Notes: generated by a model from the sequence alone, not told the origin. A stretch of DNA of 64,000 bases from Paenibacillus ferrarius (GCF_002027705.1 NZ_MBTG01000015.1:1-64000); one strand, 5' to 3'. Shown: positions 43,111 to 52,813, counted from the first letter of the stretch. Translations and numbers: made by a program.

Positions 43111-44328
43111 ATGGTCGCTGCAGAACAAGAACATCTGGAGAGCATCGCAGAAAGAGCCCGATTGATCATGGAGAAGGAGCAGCTCGATGCGTTGGTGGCC
43201 GTGAGCTGCGAAAACTTCTACTACCTTTCCGGCTACCCGAGCGCTTTCATGTATACGCTGCAAATGAACGAAGTGGCGCTGGCCGTCCTTTTTCGAGATC
43301 CGGCCCGGAAGACGGTTCTGATTATGAACGAATTCGAAGCTGCCGGCGTGCCGGAAGAAATGACCCATTGCGAGATGCGTTCGTACCCGACATGGGTCGA
43401 CGTAGACGATCCGTTTGGCATCCGCGGCAGCAAATTCCAAGGCAAGCGGCCCGTCGCGCCGCTTGTGGAAGAAATGTTCGGGATGCTCGGTGAAGTACTG
43501 GCCGAATATGGCGTTTCGAGCGGCGGCCGCGTGGCTGTCGAGCTGAGCGCCATGCGCTATCCTGCCGTGTCCGCATTGCGGCAAACAGCAGGCGCGTTTG
43601 AATTCGTTGAAGCGAAAGGCGTCTTTACTGAGCTGCGCGTGTTGAAGACGCCTTGGGAGATCGAACAGCTGCGCAAAGGGTGCTCCTACGCGGAGAAAGG
43701 CATTGCCGAAACCGTGCGATCGATCGGCCCAGGCAGCTCAGCAGCGGACATCGTACATGTTTTCCGCAAAGCGCTGATGGAGCACGCAGACGGCCATCCC
43801 GCCCGTTTCCATATGATTTCCGTTGGAGACCGCTTCGCCCCCGTAGAGCGGTTTGACACACGGCCGTCCAAGCCCGGCGACCTGATCAAGTTCGACGTAG
43901 GCGTCGAGGTAATGGGTTATGGCTCCGACATCGCCCGCACCTTTGTACTCGGCACTCCCTCGGATACGGCCAAGCGCGTCTACGGCGCCCTGCGGGCCGG
44001 ACACGACCGGCTCCTGGAAATGATTGAGCCTGGGCTTCCGATGCAGCAGGCGTTTCACGAGGGTATGGACTTGATCCGGCGCTCCGGGCTGGACAATTAC
44101 AACCGCGGGCATCTCGGGCACAGCGCAGGCTTGAGCCTTGCGGCTGAAGAGCCGCCTTTCATCAGCCCCTCCGAAACAACCGTCTTCAGGCCAGGCATGG
44201 TCATCTGTGTGGAAACGCCTTATTACGGCTATGGCGTAGGATCGATCATGATTGAGGATATGGTGCTTGTGACCGAGAACGGCTGCGAGCGGCTTAACAA
44301 GCTATCGAGGGATTTAATTTCGCTATAG
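43111..44328 (+). CDS. M24 family metallopeptidase (Xaa-Pro dipeptidase/creatinase type)
   Basis: A 405-residue pita-bread peptidase or hydrolase. The N-terminal creatinase-like domain (to about residue 165) is followed by the catalytic domain with the five metal ligands in place: Asp in KFDVGVEV, Asp in YGSDIARTF, His in RGHLGHSAG, Glu in VICVETPYY and Glu in IMIEDMVLV. It is in the same operon as the amino-acid importer, so it may split an imported dipeptide or related amide inside the cell. The substrate is not determined by sequence. Confidence 0.92.
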   Translation: MVAAEQEHLESIAERARLIMEKEQLDALVAVSCENFYYLSGYPSAFMYTLQMNEVALAVLFRDPARKTVLIMNEFEAAGVPEEMTHCEMRSYPTWVDVDDPFGIRGSKFQGKRPVAPLVEEMFGMLGEVLAEYGVSSGGRVAVELSAMRYPAVSALRQTAGAFEFVEAKGVFTELRVLKTPWEIEQLRKGCSYAEKGIAETVRSIGPGSSAADIVHVFRKALMEHADGHPARFHMISVGDRFAPVERFDTRPSKPGDLIKFDVGVEVMGYGSDIARTFVLGTPSDTAKRVYGALRAGHDRLLEMIEPGLPMQQAFHEGMDLIRRSGLDNYNRGHLGHSAGLSLAAEEPPFISPSETTVFRPGMVICVETPYYGYGVGSIMIEDMVLVTENGCERLNKLSRDLISL

Positions 44329-44349
44329 AATAAATTCACATCTCCACAT

Positions 44350-44397
44350 AAGCGCTAGAGTTCTGCTCATTCGAGCATGCTCTGGCGCTTTTCTTTT
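44350..44397 (+). terminator. Terminator after the M24 peptidase gene
   Basis: AGCGCTAGAG pairs with CTCTGGCGCT around an inner TGCTC/GAGCA stem, followed by TTTTCTTTTTC. Closes the TetR-ABC-peptidase operon. Confidence 0.9.
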
Positions 44398-44412
44398 TCT
44401 CAATCGGGTGGC

Positions 44413-44565
44413 TTACAAAGCCATCAACCCCAATACTCCAAGCCAGATAGCTCCAGACTTACAAGACGCGGCTTGCTTCCACTTCCATGCCAAACGGTCA
44501 ATCTCTCTCAACTCATGAAGCTGATGTTCCAGCATTACCTCTAAACAGTAAGGATGATTCGGCAT
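44413..44565 (-). CDS. Small protein of unknown function
   Basis: A 50-residue reading frame starting MPNHPYCLEVMLEHQLHE, with AAAAAGGAGCG seven bases upstream of its ATG. It has a charged amphipathic helix in the front and a hydrophobic C-terminal segment (SGAIWLGVLGLMAL) that may insert in the membrane. The good ribosome-binding site is the main support. It is convergent with the M24 operon and downstream of the WYL regulator. I do not recognise it. Confidence 0.55.
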   Translation of the reverse strand: MPNHPYCLEVMLEHQLHELREIDRLAWKWKQAASCKSGAIWLGVLGLMAL

Positions 44566-44638
44566 TGTTTTCGCTCCTTTTTCAATTAACCCTGATTTCA
44601 TGATCTCATTGTATAAAAAAAAGTATGACAGCTAGGTG

Positions 44639-45550
44639 TCATACTTTTTCGTATCGCATAAGTATTTTTCTAATTTTAGCGTGGACCAGTTCCCTGAGCG
44701 AGCTGGGTTCCAGCACCTCCACATCTTCTCCAAAGCTCAGGATGGTTGCCGCTAACCAATCCACGCCTGAAGGGTTGACGACCCTGACGGTCAGGCTGCC
44801 ATCTTCATTGAACCGTTTATCCTCCGCATAAAAACAATCCATTGCCCGTGCACAAGAGCCGGCTGCAAAGTGAAGAACGGCGTCCTCCAGCTTCTCCTCC
44901 CTGTTATTTTCAACAGACAGCTCGCTCGCAGGGGTCGTATGGTTTCGGTGAAAAACCTCCGGCAAAACGACCAGATTCACCATCCTCGACAGTTTGAACA
45001 TCCGGTAATCCTTACGTGTTTTGCAATACGCATGCAAAAACCAGGCGTAATATTTGAACAGCAGGCTCACCGGCTCCACCGTTCGAAAGCTCCTTTCATC
45101 CTTCCCATTTATGTATTCAAACCGGACCGCTTGACGGGATGTAATGGCCGACCGCAGCGTATACAAATCATCGTTGTTGGCCCGCCAGCTGCCCAGATCC
45201 ATCGCAAGGCTGGGCATGTCGGCACCGTTTTGAATCGTCTGAAGCCTATGAAGGGTATCCATCGTTTTGTCGTCCTTGAACACCGTGGCCGTACTACGCA
45301 GGAGCGTGATTAACGACTCGATGTCGTTTGAGCCCAGCAAGCTCTTATCCATCTTGTATTCCTTGATGATGCCGTAGCCGCCATTGACACCCTGATACGA
45401 CACGACTGGAATGCCCGCCGCACAGATCGCCTCAATATCACGGTAGATCGTCCGCTGCGATACCCTGTATTTCTCTGCCAGTTCCGATGCGGACAGCACT
45501 TCGTGGTTTAACAATGCATATGTAATCGAAATAAGCCGTTCCAGTTTCAT
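44639..45550 (-). CDS. HTH and WYL domain transcriptional regulator (DeoR-like)
   Basis: About 303 residues. N-terminal HTH_11-type winged helix (SASELAEKYRVSQRTIYRDI, EAICAAGIPVVSYQGVNGGY), then a WYL ligand-binding domain (RFEYINGKDERSFRTVEPVS, FLHAYCKTRKDYRMFKLSRM) and a WCX-type C-terminal extension. Members of this family act on gene expression, often in stress or sugar response, with nucleic-acid or small-molecule ligands. ATG at 45550 is chosen; a longer form at 45601 starts with an atypical stretch. No obvious target is adjacent. Confidence 0.9.
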   Translation of the reverse strand: MKLERLISITYALLNHEVLSASELAEKYRVSQRTIYRDIEAICAAGIPVVSYQGVNGGYGIIKEYKMDKSLLGSNDIESLITLLRSTATVFKDDKTMDTLHRLQTIQNGADMPSLAMDLGSWRANNDDLYTLRSAITSRQAVRFEYINGKDERSFRTVEPVSLLFKYYAWFLHAYCKTRKDYRMFKLSRMVNLVVLPEVFHRNHTTPASELSVENNREEKLEDAVLHFAAGSCARAMDCFYAEDKRFNEDGSLTVRVVNPSGVDWLAATILSFGEDVEVLEPSSLRELVHAKIRKILMRYEKV

Positions 45551-45670
45551 TCTTATCACCGTCTCAATAAATATAGGCCCGAAATACGAACATACGTTCA
45601 TTGTACCACACTAAAGCGCTCAAAAAAAAAAAGCTTGCCCCGCAATGGGACAAGCTTCTTGGAACGCGGT

Positions 45671-46030
45671 TTACGCGTTTACTTTTGCTTTTGCAGCTGT
45701 TGCCAAATCGTTGAACGCTTTGGAATCATTCACAGCCAAATCAGCCAAGATTTTGCGGTTTACTTCGATACCAGCCAATTTCAGGCCGTGCATCAATTTG
45801 CTGTAGCTAAGGCCGTTTTGACGAGCGCCAGCATTGATACGTGTGATCCACAGTCTGCGGAAGTTACGTTTTGTTTGGCGACGGTCACGGTAAGCATACA
45901 CTAAAGACTTCATTACTTGTTCTTTAGCTGTTTTAAATAAGCGATGCTTGGAACCGAAATAACCTTTTGCTAGTTTTAGAATTTTCTTACGACGATGAGC
46001 GCGAATAAATCCGCCCTTGACTCTTGCCAT
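45671..46030 (-). CDS. rplT: 50S ribosomal protein L20
   Basis: A 119-residue L20 in full: [40 protein letters not shown], then [15 protein letters not shown]. Basic, no signal. It is the last gene of the infC-rpmI-rplT operon. In Firmicutes L20 controls this operon through the leader RNA upstream of infC, where a hairpin with a T tract is visible. Confidence 0.98.
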   Translation of the reverse strand: MARVKGGFIRAHRRKKILKLAKGYFGSKHRLFKTAKEQVMKSLVYAYRDRRQTKRNFRRLWITRINAGARQNGLSYSKLMHGLKLAGIEVNRKILADLAVNDSKAFNDLATAAKAKVNA

Positions 46031-46084
46031 GGTTAACTACCTCCTGGGATGTATAAATAATGTTCGAATTTTAGCTAATAAAGA

Positions 46085-46288
46085 TTAACCTTTGATAAGG
46101 GACAATTGTTGTTGCAAACGACGCACATCGCCAGGAGCCATTACTGGGTTCGTGGAAAGTACACGTTTTGTACGTGAAGATTTACCGGAAAGCAAGTGGT
46201 TCTTACCTTGTTTGTATCTCATCACTTTGCCTGTGCCAGTGATTTTGAAACGGCCTTTCAGGCTGCTGTGTGTTTTCATTTTCGGCAT
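46085..46288 (-). CDS. rpmI: 50S ribosomal protein L35
   Basis: A 67-residue L35: MPKMKTHSSLKGRFKITGTG, then HLLSGKSSRTKR. Complete, basic. It is the middle gene of infC-rpmI-rplT with a short gap on each side. Confidence 0.98.
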   Translation of the reverse strand: MPKMKTHSSLKGRFKITGTGKVMRYKQGKNHLLSGKSSRTKRVLSTNPVMAPGDVRRLQQQLSLIKG

Positions 46289-46318
46289 GGTGTTGTTCCT
46301 CCTAATTTAGTATACCGC

Positions 46319-46834
46319 CTAAGTTGTCGCTTTCGGCGTTAAGATCATGATCATGCTTCTTCCCTCAAGCTTAGGAGCGCGCTCCTGCGAGGAAATGTCA
46401 GCTGTTTCTGTAGCTAGACGCTCAAGCACTCTGCGACCAATCTCCGAATGCGCGATTTCGCGGCCACGGAAACGAACGCTGGCTTTCACTTTATCGCCTT
46501 CGCCAAGAAACTTAACGGCATTGCGAAGCTTCGTTTGGAAGTCATGTTCATCAATTGTTGCGCTTAAGCGAATTTCCTTGATGTCCACGATCTTCTGGTT
46601 CTTGCGAGCTTCTTTTTCTTTCTTCTGTGTTTCGTAACGGAATTTACCGTAATCCATAATGCGGCATACTGGCGGCTTCGCCGTCGGTGCCACGTTTACC
46701 AAATCGAGGTTCGCGTCTAATGCGATTTGAAGAGCTTCGCGAATCGGTGTTATACCGAGTTGTTCTCCGTCCGCCCCAATCAGGCGTACTTCCTTCACAC
46801 GAATCTCATCATTAATCATATGGTCTTTGCTAAT
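46319..46834 (-). CDS. infC: Translation initiation factor IF-3, ATT start
   Basis: About 171 residues from an ATT start codon. On the minus strand GGAGGTGG lies six bases before ATT AGC AAA GAC CAT ATG ATT AAT GAT. This is the classic rare start used by infC for feedback by IF-3, which discriminates against non-AUG starts. IF3-N has [14 protein letters not shown] sequence, here [15 protein letters not shown], and IF3-C has the [20 protein letters not shown] stretch. A longer ATG-started frame exists upstream but crosses the leader terminator. Confidence 0.95.
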   Translation of the reverse strand: MSKDHMINDEIRVKEVRLIGADGEQLGITPIREALQIALDANLDLVNVAPTAKPPVCRIMDYGKFRYETQKKEKEARKNQKIVDIKEIRLSATIDEHDFQTKLRNAVKFLGEGDKVKASVRFRGREIAHSEIGRRVLERLATETADISSQERAPKLEGRSMIMILTPKATT

Positions 46835-46871
46835 AGTGTTCCACCTCCAGAAAGTATGTAACTCTCTATCC

Positions 46872-46910
46872 ATAAAATAAAAAGATGCGGGCGCAGTGGC
46901 CCACATCTTC
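46872..46910 (-). promoter_or_regulatory. L20-type leader attenuator of infC-rpmI-rplT
   Basis: On the minus strand GAAGATGTGGGC-loop-GCCCGCATC is followed by TTTTTATTTTAT, an intrinsic terminator 38 bases before the infC start. Its place in the infC leader matches the L20-controlled transcription attenuator of B. subtilis. The bases to 47,000 could fold as the L20-binding part; this was not resolved by eye. Confidence 0.75.
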
Positions 46911-47040
46911 ATCAATAACAGGTTCATGACCTATTGAACATACATGATGATTCATTCAAACCAGCCAACAGTGTCGGTCAGGTGAGAAGCGGGCGCTTCT
47001 GCTTTTACTTGAAATATAATATCATCTAGGTTTAGAAAAG

Positions 47041-48276
47041 TCAACTCACTTGTTTACTCTTCATTTCATCCAGTCGAATAACACGTGTGTGCTCGGTATG
47101 GCTCCATTGTTTGTTGTTTTGCGTGAAGAACGCATAGAACGTAATCGGCCACCACGAAAGCATGAATATCGGATACAAAATTAAATATTTATACACTTTG
47201 CCTGGAGCCTTCTCAACGAACATGGAGATCGGCAGCAGTACATAAATGGCTAAACTTACAGAGTTGAAGAAAACAGGATTGACATCAGCAAGCATCGGCG
47301 TTTCGGACCAGCCAGGCGTCACGGATTTAATCCAGAGCAGCACGGTGATAATCGCGCCAAAAAAGAAGTTATATACGTTAGCGGAATAAATCGCCGCGTC
47401 AATCTTCGTCCAGCTGCCTTCTTTGATCCCCTGCCACAGCAGAGGGAAGAAATAACGCTTGGCCACATCAAAGTGTCCTTGCATCCAGCGCAGGCGCTGC
47501 TTCGCAGATACTTTGAACGTAAGCGGCTTCTCATCATACACGATCGCTTCGTAGTTGTAAGTTGGTCTGATACCAAGTTTAATGCAGCGCATCGAGAACT
47601 CTAGATCCTCAACAAGGCTTGTAGCTCCCCAGCCGATTTGTTTAAGCAGCTTGGATTCGAAACACATTCCTGTACCACCCAGGTAATTAGCAAGCCCTAG
47701 ATTCGTACGAGGCATTTGCCAGAAGCGGTTTGCAAAATAGTAAGAAATCGCGTAAGAACCAGTCACCCATGAGTCAGTCGGGTTCTTGCTGTCCAGATAA
47801 GCTTGGATAACGCGGGAACCGGAACACAGATCATTGTTCATGTGAATCAAATAATCGGGACTGGAAAGATTGTCGGCGTCGAACATAACCACAGCATCAT
47901 ACTGACGCTCACGTTTCCAAAGCTCCTTGAGCATCCATTCGATCGCATACCCTTTTCCTCGCAGATTAGGGTTATGGCGTTCCATGGCATAAACACCGTG
48001 ACTGCGTGCGATATCCGCTGTTTGGTCTGTGCAGTTGTCACAGATCACGAAGATATCATAAAGCTCCTTGGGGTAATCCAAAGCTTTCAGATTCTCGATC
48101 AAAGCCCCGACCACCTGCTCCTCATTATGAGCGGCAACCAAGACAGCGAACGATTTTTGCGGAGCAAAGGTTTGTTTGTTTTTCGGACGATACCATCCAA
48201 AAAAAGTTAAAAACAATTGATACGCACCAACCAAGGCCAAGCCAATTTGAAAGGTAAGCATAATATTGTCAAGCAT
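47041..48276 (-). CDS. Membrane glycosyltransferase family 2
   Basis: About 411 residues. An N-terminal helix is followed by a GT2 catalytic domain with FAVLVAAHNEEQVVGALIEN, the metal-binding DAD in VVMFDADNLSSP, the catalytic ED in SLVEDLEFSMRC and the processive-type QRLRWMQGHFD motif. Three or four C-terminal helices follow. It makes or extends a surface polysaccharide or glycolipid. ATG at 48276 is used because AAGGGGGAC lies about ten bases upstream. The donor and acceptor are unknown. Confidence 0.9.
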   Translation of the reverse strand: MLDNIMLTFQIGLALVGAYQLFLTFFGWYRPKNKQTFAPQKSFAVLVAAHNEEQVVGALIENLKALDYPKELYDIFVICDNCTDQTADIARSHGVYAMERHNPNLRGKGYAIEWMLKELWKRERQYDAVVMFDADNLSSPDYLIHMNNDLCSGSRVIQAYLDSKNPTDSWVTGSYAISYYFANRFWQMPRTNLGLANYLGGTGMCFESKLLKQIGWGATSLVEDLEFSMRCIKLGIRPTYNYEAIVYDEKPLTFKVSAKQRLRWMQGHFDVAKRYFFPLLWQGIKEGSWTKIDAAIYSANVYNFFFGAIITVLLWIKSVTPGWSETPMLADVNPVFFNSVSLAIYVLLPISMFVEKAPGKVYKYLILYPIFMLSWWPITFYAFFTQNNKQWSHTEHTRVIRLDEMKSKQVS

Positions 48277-48622
48277 GAAGCAAAGTCCCCCTTTTTTGTT
48301 TATGCACACAAGCTATCTTTTTATACGCGTATGCGCAGTTTTATGTACAGGTGAATTAACCGTTCTTGATTTTCCTCTCTTTCCCCCTATTTGTCAAAGT
48401 CTGCATTAAACGAAAATAAGCCAGTTCTTTGAGATTTAAGGGGAACGCGCACATACTTTGCAGCAAGTGCTTGAAATCAGTTCGTTAATGTCCTGTTTTC
48501 ATCGTTTTTCATTTTATTGTGTACAAAAAGTTCACCATTTAGACGAAGCGGCCAGTAGTGGGATACGGGGTTTATTATAATTCACCTGAAGTCCCCCTGA
48601 CAACTTTTGCCGAATTGGCTTC
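48277..48622. other. Intergenic DNA between the GT2 and GT4 genes
   Basis: About 345 bases. A weak promoter-like TTGACA ... GAAAAT occurs on the minus strand near 48.38-48.40 kb, which could serve the GT2 gene. I see no gene, RNA or clear terminator here. Confidence 0.4.
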
Positions 48623-49804
48623 TCAACGAACCATGCGGGCTTCCTGACTATGCCGCGGATTGCCTGAAGTTCCGTAGACAACTTCTTCATAGCTGGCCAG
48701 CAATTTATTGAAAATCTCATCCCAAGATTGGCGCAAAGCGTACTCCCTGCCGGCCAAAGCAAGCTTGGAGCATGTTTCCTTTGAATCATACAATCTTAAA
48801 AGCGCTTGAGTAAAAGCCGCAACATCCCCTGGCGGACACAGCAAGCCTGTGACCTCATGCTCAATAATATCCATTACCCCACCTGCCGAAGGTCCAATCA
48901 CCGTTGTCCCGGAAGCCATCGCTTCCAGTACCACATTGCCGAACGTTTCCGTAGCAGAGGGGAACAAGAAGACGTCCGCTGCCGCGTAAAGCTCAGCAAG
49001 TCGGGCACCTTGCACGAAGCCGGTGAATGTAATCCCTGGATCCCCTTCATAGCATTCGCGCAGATGACTTGCAGAAGGTCCGTCACCAGCAATGATCAAG
49101 TGACAGTTCTCCTTGACCTCCGCCGGAAGTGCTGCATAACTGTCCAGAGCCACGTCAACGCTTTTCTCGGGGGCCAAACGCCCGACATACAGCATAACGA
49201 ATTTGACGGGGTCAACGCCATAAGCCTCAAGCACTGACTTCCGATCGACAAGCGGCTGAAATCGTTCTGTATCGACACCACGGCTCCATATCTCCAGCTC
49301 GCGCAGCCCTTTGGCATGCAGATGATCCAACGTGGATTTCGAAGGCACATACACCCGCTGGCAGCTTTGGTGAAACCACTGCATGTATTTCCATAATGTG
49401 GGCTCTACCCAAGGGATTTTATAGTGACTCAAATATTGATCAAAGTGTGTATGGTAAGAGGCGACAAGCGGCGTCCTATGCTTGCGGGCATAGTAGAGGC
49501 CAAAAAGTCCTAAATTGAAAGGGGTTGCACAGTGGATGAGCGTAGGCTGAAAGGCATGGAGCGATTTGCGAAGCTGCACGGGGTTGGGGATAGCCAGGCG
49601 ACATTCTGGGTACAATAAAAAGGGAATACTGTAAAATCGTTCTACACGGAACACATCGTTGTCACCTGCTGTCAAACTAGTAGGGGCAAATACTTGGCAT
49701 TCGACACCTTTACTCTCCAAGAAACGCGTCCATCTGCCCAGCGTCTTCGCGACGCCGTTAATATCCGGCAGGAAAGTATCCGTAAACAAGGCAATTCTCA
49801 ACAT
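48623..49804 (-). CDS. Glycosyltransferase family 4 (GT1/GT4 fold)
   Basis: A 393-residue GT-B glycosyltransferase. The N-terminal domain has IALFTDTFLPDINGVAKTLG and SYHTHFDQYLSHYK; the C-terminal domain has MLYVGRLAPEKSVDVALDSY, and the donor-binding ALYPSATETFGNVVLEAM-type stretch appears as FLFPSATETFGNVVLEAM. It resembles enzymes that glycosylate diacylglycerol or phosphatidylinositol-type lipids (SQD2/PimB-like), though the substrate is not fixed. It is divergent from a PAP2 and GT28 pair that fits lipid modification. Confidence 0.9.
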   Translation of the reverse strand: MLRIALFTDTFLPDINGVAKTLGRWTRFLESKGVECQVFAPTSLTAGDNDVFRVERFYSIPFLLYPECRLAIPNPVQLRKSLHAFQPTLIHCATPFNLGLFGLYYARKHRTPLVASYHTHFDQYLSHYKIPWVEPTLWKYMQWFHQSCQRVYVPSKSTLDHLHAKGLRELEIWSRGVDTERFQPLVDRKSVLEAYGVDPVKFVMLYVGRLAPEKSVDVALDSYAALPAEVKENCHLIIAGDGPSASHLRECYEGDPGITFTGFVQGARLAELYAAADVFLFPSATETFGNVVLEAMASGTTVIGPSAGGVMDIIEHEVTGLLCPPGDVAAFTQALLRLYDSKETCSKLALAGREYALRQSWDEIFNKLLASYEEVVYGTSGNPRHSQEARMVR

Positions 49805-50006
49805 GCTCAGCCCCTTTACCTTTTAACATGAACAGCCTCATGAAATCCTTTGTCGCTTTCATGCTAGCATGGATTTGTTATTGAAAGATCAGGGGAGCGT
49901 AAAATCCTGTTTCGGAAAATTTATTATTCCGTTAATCTTCTTTTAATAAATCTTCTCTACAATGTACATAAGCAGGTATCTCAGGCTATGAAGGGGGCTA
50001 CTACTC

Positions 50007-50534
50007 ATGAGCAGAGTCGTGAATTGGCTTCAACATCATGAAACACGCGCATTCCACTTTGTGAACCAACGTATTCAGCATTTCTTTCTCGACTTATTCT
50101 TTTCCAAAATTACACATGTAGGCGGAGCCACCGCTACGATTGTTATTTCCATATGCTGTGCTTTATTCGGACATGGCGCGCTGCGGACAGCAGGCATTCA
50201 AGCGCTGGTTGCTTTAACAATAAGCCATATTCCCGTTGCTATCATTAAGAAGAAGTATCCAAGGCTTCGTCCCTATCTCGTCCATCCCCAAACCATTATA
50301 GGTAAAAATCCGCTAACGGATCATTCCTTTCCATCCGGGCATACAACCGCCATTTTCTCCATCATTTTTCCTTTTATGACACTAATGCCTGCACTTGGCC
50401 TTGTTCTTGTCCCACTTGCTTTAAGTGTGAGCCTGTCACGTATTTACTTGGGACTGCACTACCCTTCGGATTGTATCGTTGGTTGTTTGATCGGTTCCAC
50501 CGCTTCTCTACTTACAGTAGCAGCATGGGGGTAA
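50007..50534 (+). CDS. PAP2 family phosphatase
   Basis: A 175-residue membrane phosphatase with several helices. The three PAP2 motifs are present: KKYPRLRPYL, PSGHTTAIF (His) and SLSRIYLGLHYPSDCIVG (Arg, His, Asp). These enzymes hydrolyse undecaprenyl pyrophosphate or phosphatidate-like lipids. It lies three bases before the GT28 gene, so the two are cotranscribed, which suggests that it supplies diacylglycerol or recycles lipid carrier for the glycosyltransferase. Confidence 0.92.
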   Translation: MSRVVNWLQHHETRAFHFVNQRIQHFFLDLFFSKITHVGGATATIVISICCALFGHGALRTAGIQALVALTISHIPVAIIKKKYPRLRPYLVHPQTIIGKNPLTDHSFPSGHTTAIFSIIFPFMTLMPALGLVLVPLALSVSLSRIYLGLHYPSDCIVGCLIGSTASLLTVAAWG

Positions 50535-50537
50535 TGA

Positions 50538-51665
50538 ATGGATATTTTGCATGGTAAAAAAAGGGTTCTCATCCTCTCCGAGGGCTTCGGAGCCGGCCAT
50601 ACACAAGCGGCCTATGCGCTTGCCGTTAGTCTGGAGAAGCGCTGCTCAACAATTGAGACGCTTGTTCTGGAATTAGGCTCCTTTCTTCACCCGACGATTG
50701 CACCTTGGGTCTTCCAAGCCTACAAGAAGACGCTGACGACCAGCCCCAAGCTCTATGGGAAACTTTACCGTTCACAATATAAAAAATCGTTAAATCGCCT
50801 GACACAACTGGCGCTGCATCGAATCTGCTATGCACAGACAGCAGCGATTATCCAAGAATGGGCGCCGCAAGCCATCGTATGTACGCATCCTTTTCCCAGC
50901 GTTGTTGTCTCCCGTTTAAAAAGAGCCGGCCTCGCCGTTCCCCTATGCACGGTTATTACGGATTATGATGTGCACGGGACTTGGGTAAGCAGCGAAGTGA
51001 ATAAATACATGGTTTCAACAGCCTGTGTCAAAAACAAGCTCCTCGGCCGGGGCATTGCCGACGCTCAGGTAGCTATTACCGGCATTCCTGTGCATCCTAG
51101 CTTTCGTGAAGCGCACGACAAAACGCTGATTCGACAGCAATTTCAGTTGGCCTCCATGCCTACGGTCTTAGTCATGGGCGGCGGCTGGGGGTTAATCGGC
51201 GGGGATTCACTCAGTGAGCATCTGGTGAAATGGCGGGATCGCATTCAATTCATCTTTTGCTTAGGCAACAATCACAAAGCGCGGGCAAAGCTTGCAATGG
51301 ATAGCCGCTATCAGCATCCCAACGTTCATTTGCTTGGATTCACCCAGGAAATCGACAAGCTGATGGAAGCTTCCGATCTACTCGTCACCAAGCCAGGCGG
51401 GATGACTTGTTCAGAAGGACTCGCCAAATCGATTCCCATGCTTTTCTATGATCCGATTCCGGGACAAGAGGAAGAAAACGTACACTACTTTACCCAGCAA
51501 GGCTTGGGTGAGCGAATCCGCTCAGCAGATACGATTGCCAGCTGGCTGACCATGTTGGCAAGCCGGTATACCGATGTGGAAGCTACACGCGTTTCCAACT
51601 ACCATCGCAGACTGAAAGAACCTTCACTGGATTGTTCTGAAGTCATTTTGCAATTAATGGGCTAG
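50538..51665 (+). CDS. Diacylglycerol glucosyltransferase-like protein (MGDG synthase/GT28 type)
   Basis: A 375-residue GT28 enzyme. The MGDG-synthase N-terminal domain has ILSEGFGAGHTQAAYALAVS, and VCTHPFPSVVVSRLKRAG is typical of this group. The C-terminal nucleotide-sugar region has VLVMGGGWGLIGGDSLSE and LLVTKPGGMTCSEGLAKSIP, the family signature. It probably transfers a hexose to diacylglycerol to make glycolipid, the membrane anchor for lipoteichoic acid in many Firmicutes. It follows the PAP2 gene closely and ends at a strong bidirectional terminator. Confidence 0.9.
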   Translation: MDILHGKKRVLILSEGFGAGHTQAAYALAVSLEKRCSTIETLVLELGSFLHPTIAPWVFQAYKKTLTTSPKLYGKLYRSQYKKSLNRLTQLALHRICYAQTAAIIQEWAPQAIVCTHPFPSVVVSRLKRAGLAVPLCTVITDYDVHGTWVSSEVNKYMVSTACVKNKLLGRGIADAQVAITGIPVHPSFREAHDKTLIRQQFQLASMPTVLVMGGGWGLIGGDSLSEHLVKWRDRIQFIFCLGNNHKARAKLAMDSRYQHPNVHLLGFTQEIDKLMEASDLLVTKPGGMTCSEGLAKSIPMLFYDPIPGQEEENVHYFTQQGLGERIRSADTIASWLTMLASRYTDVEATRVSNYHRRLKEPSLDCSEVILQLMG

Positions 51666-51682
51666 TTAGTCCCTGCATAGAG

Positions 51683-51730
51683 AAAAAGCCATCTTACTGA
51701 AGCACCAAGGCTGCAGTAAGATGGCTTTTT
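51683..51730. terminator. Bidirectional terminator between the GT28 gene and trmB
   Basis: AAAAAGCCATCTTACTG pairs with CAGTAAGATGGCTTTTT, a perfect 17-bp stem with A and T tracts on both sides. It serves the convergent GT28 (plus) and trmB (minus) genes. Confidence 0.95.
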
Positions 51731-51735
51731 AACGT

Positions 51736-52467
51736 TTATTCAGCTTGAGGCTTGCTCAACTGCTCAAGATGTGCGGCAAGCGCATCTTGACCAATCACAA
51801 CCTCACAGCGGTGAATGTTCATGCCTTGTCCGGCGAACTTCGTTTCGTATTCGGTCATCACATGGTCAGGATGAATGCCATCCACATGCAAATTCAACGA
51901 AATATTGCGCATTCTTAGTCCCATATCGGCAAAAGAATTCAAGGAGAATTCAAATAAGGATTGGGAATCGGTTTTCAGATGAATCTCACCCTTCGCATTC
52001 AAGATTTGTTTGTATTTCTCAACAAAACCAGGATGCGTCAAGCGTCTGCGTGCGTGCTTTTTTTTCGGCCATGGATCACTGAAGTTCAGATAAACCCGCT
52101 CCAGCTCTCCTTCAGCGAAAGCTTCTTCGATATGTTCAATGTTGAAAAGCATCAGCTTCAGATTCGGAATGTTCAGCACAGCATCCGTCTCTTCCTCCGA
52201 TTGCAGCTCATGAGCAACCTTTGCCTTTTCGCTGGCTTTGCGGATAAGCTCATCATACATATCGACACCGATGAAATTAATATCCGGGTATTTCTTGCTC
52301 ATCTCGCTGATGAAGCGGCCTTTGCCCATCCCAAGCTCCGCATGAATCGGATTGTTGTTTCCGAACAAGGCAGCCCACTTTCCTTTGTGGTCCTTCGCAT
52401 TCAAAACAACGAGTTCCTTCTGACGTTCTATATCTTCTCGAATTCCTTTTCTTCCCCGTAAACGCAT
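51736..52467 (-). CDS. trmB: tRNA (guanine-N7-)-methyltransferase
   Basis: A 243-residue SAM-dependent enzyme that methylates G46 in the tRNA variable loop. Motifs: IHAELGMGKGRFISEMSKKY (SAM site), FIGVDMYDELIRKASEKA, and the catalytic and tRNA-binding LNFSDPWPKKKHARRRLTHP. Complete in length. It ends close to a shared terminator. It is monocistronic. Confidence 0.97.
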   Translation of the reverse strand: MRLRGRKGIREDIERQKELVVLNAKDHKGKWAALFGNNNPIHAELGMGKGRFISEMSKKYPDINFIGVDMYDELIRKASEKAKVAHELQSEEETDAVLNIPNLKLMLFNIEHIEEAFAEGELERVYLNFSDPWPKKKHARRRLTHPGFVEKYKQILNAKGEIHLKTDSQSLFEFSLNSFADMGLRMRNISLNLHVDGIHPDHVMTEYETKFAGQGMNIHRCEVVIGQDALAAHLEQLSKPQAE

Positions 52468-52777
52468 CTACAATTTGCCTCCTACACGTACAAGCTATCG
52501 AATACAAATCATAGACCATTCCACGGAAAAAATCAAAGGGATTTACACATCCAACATGTGACATGCACTGCTTCCCAAGCCAACGCCTCATTAACAGTCA
52601 GCGCAACTGACAACGTTTCCGCTGCTGTCGAAGAAGTCGTAGGAGTCATCCACTTTCAATTGCTTTTCTTCAACTCTATAGTAGTAGCTTTGGCTATATG
52701 GTTCGCCTTTATGAGTGGCAGATCGTTCTAGTTGGGGTTGAGAGGGCTTTTTTCGCGGGCTCGGGTACACTCTCGAA
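52468..52777. other. Intergenic DNA between trmB and the WGxxGxxG gene
   Basis: About 310 bases with no supported gene. A 98-codon open frame on the minus strand runs from the 3' end of the WGxxGxxG gene through its terminator into this DNA, but it has no ribosome-binding site and is rejected. No RNA element was recognised. Confidence 0.4.
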
Positions 52778-52810
52778 ATAAAAACGCCCTCCAATTGGAA
52801 GGCGCCTTGT
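52778..52810 (-). terminator. Terminator after the WGxxGxxG gene
   Basis: On the minus strand GGCGCCTTCC-loop-GGAGGGCGTTTTT. It lies just after the stop codon. Confidence 0.85.
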
Positions 52811-52813
52811 TCA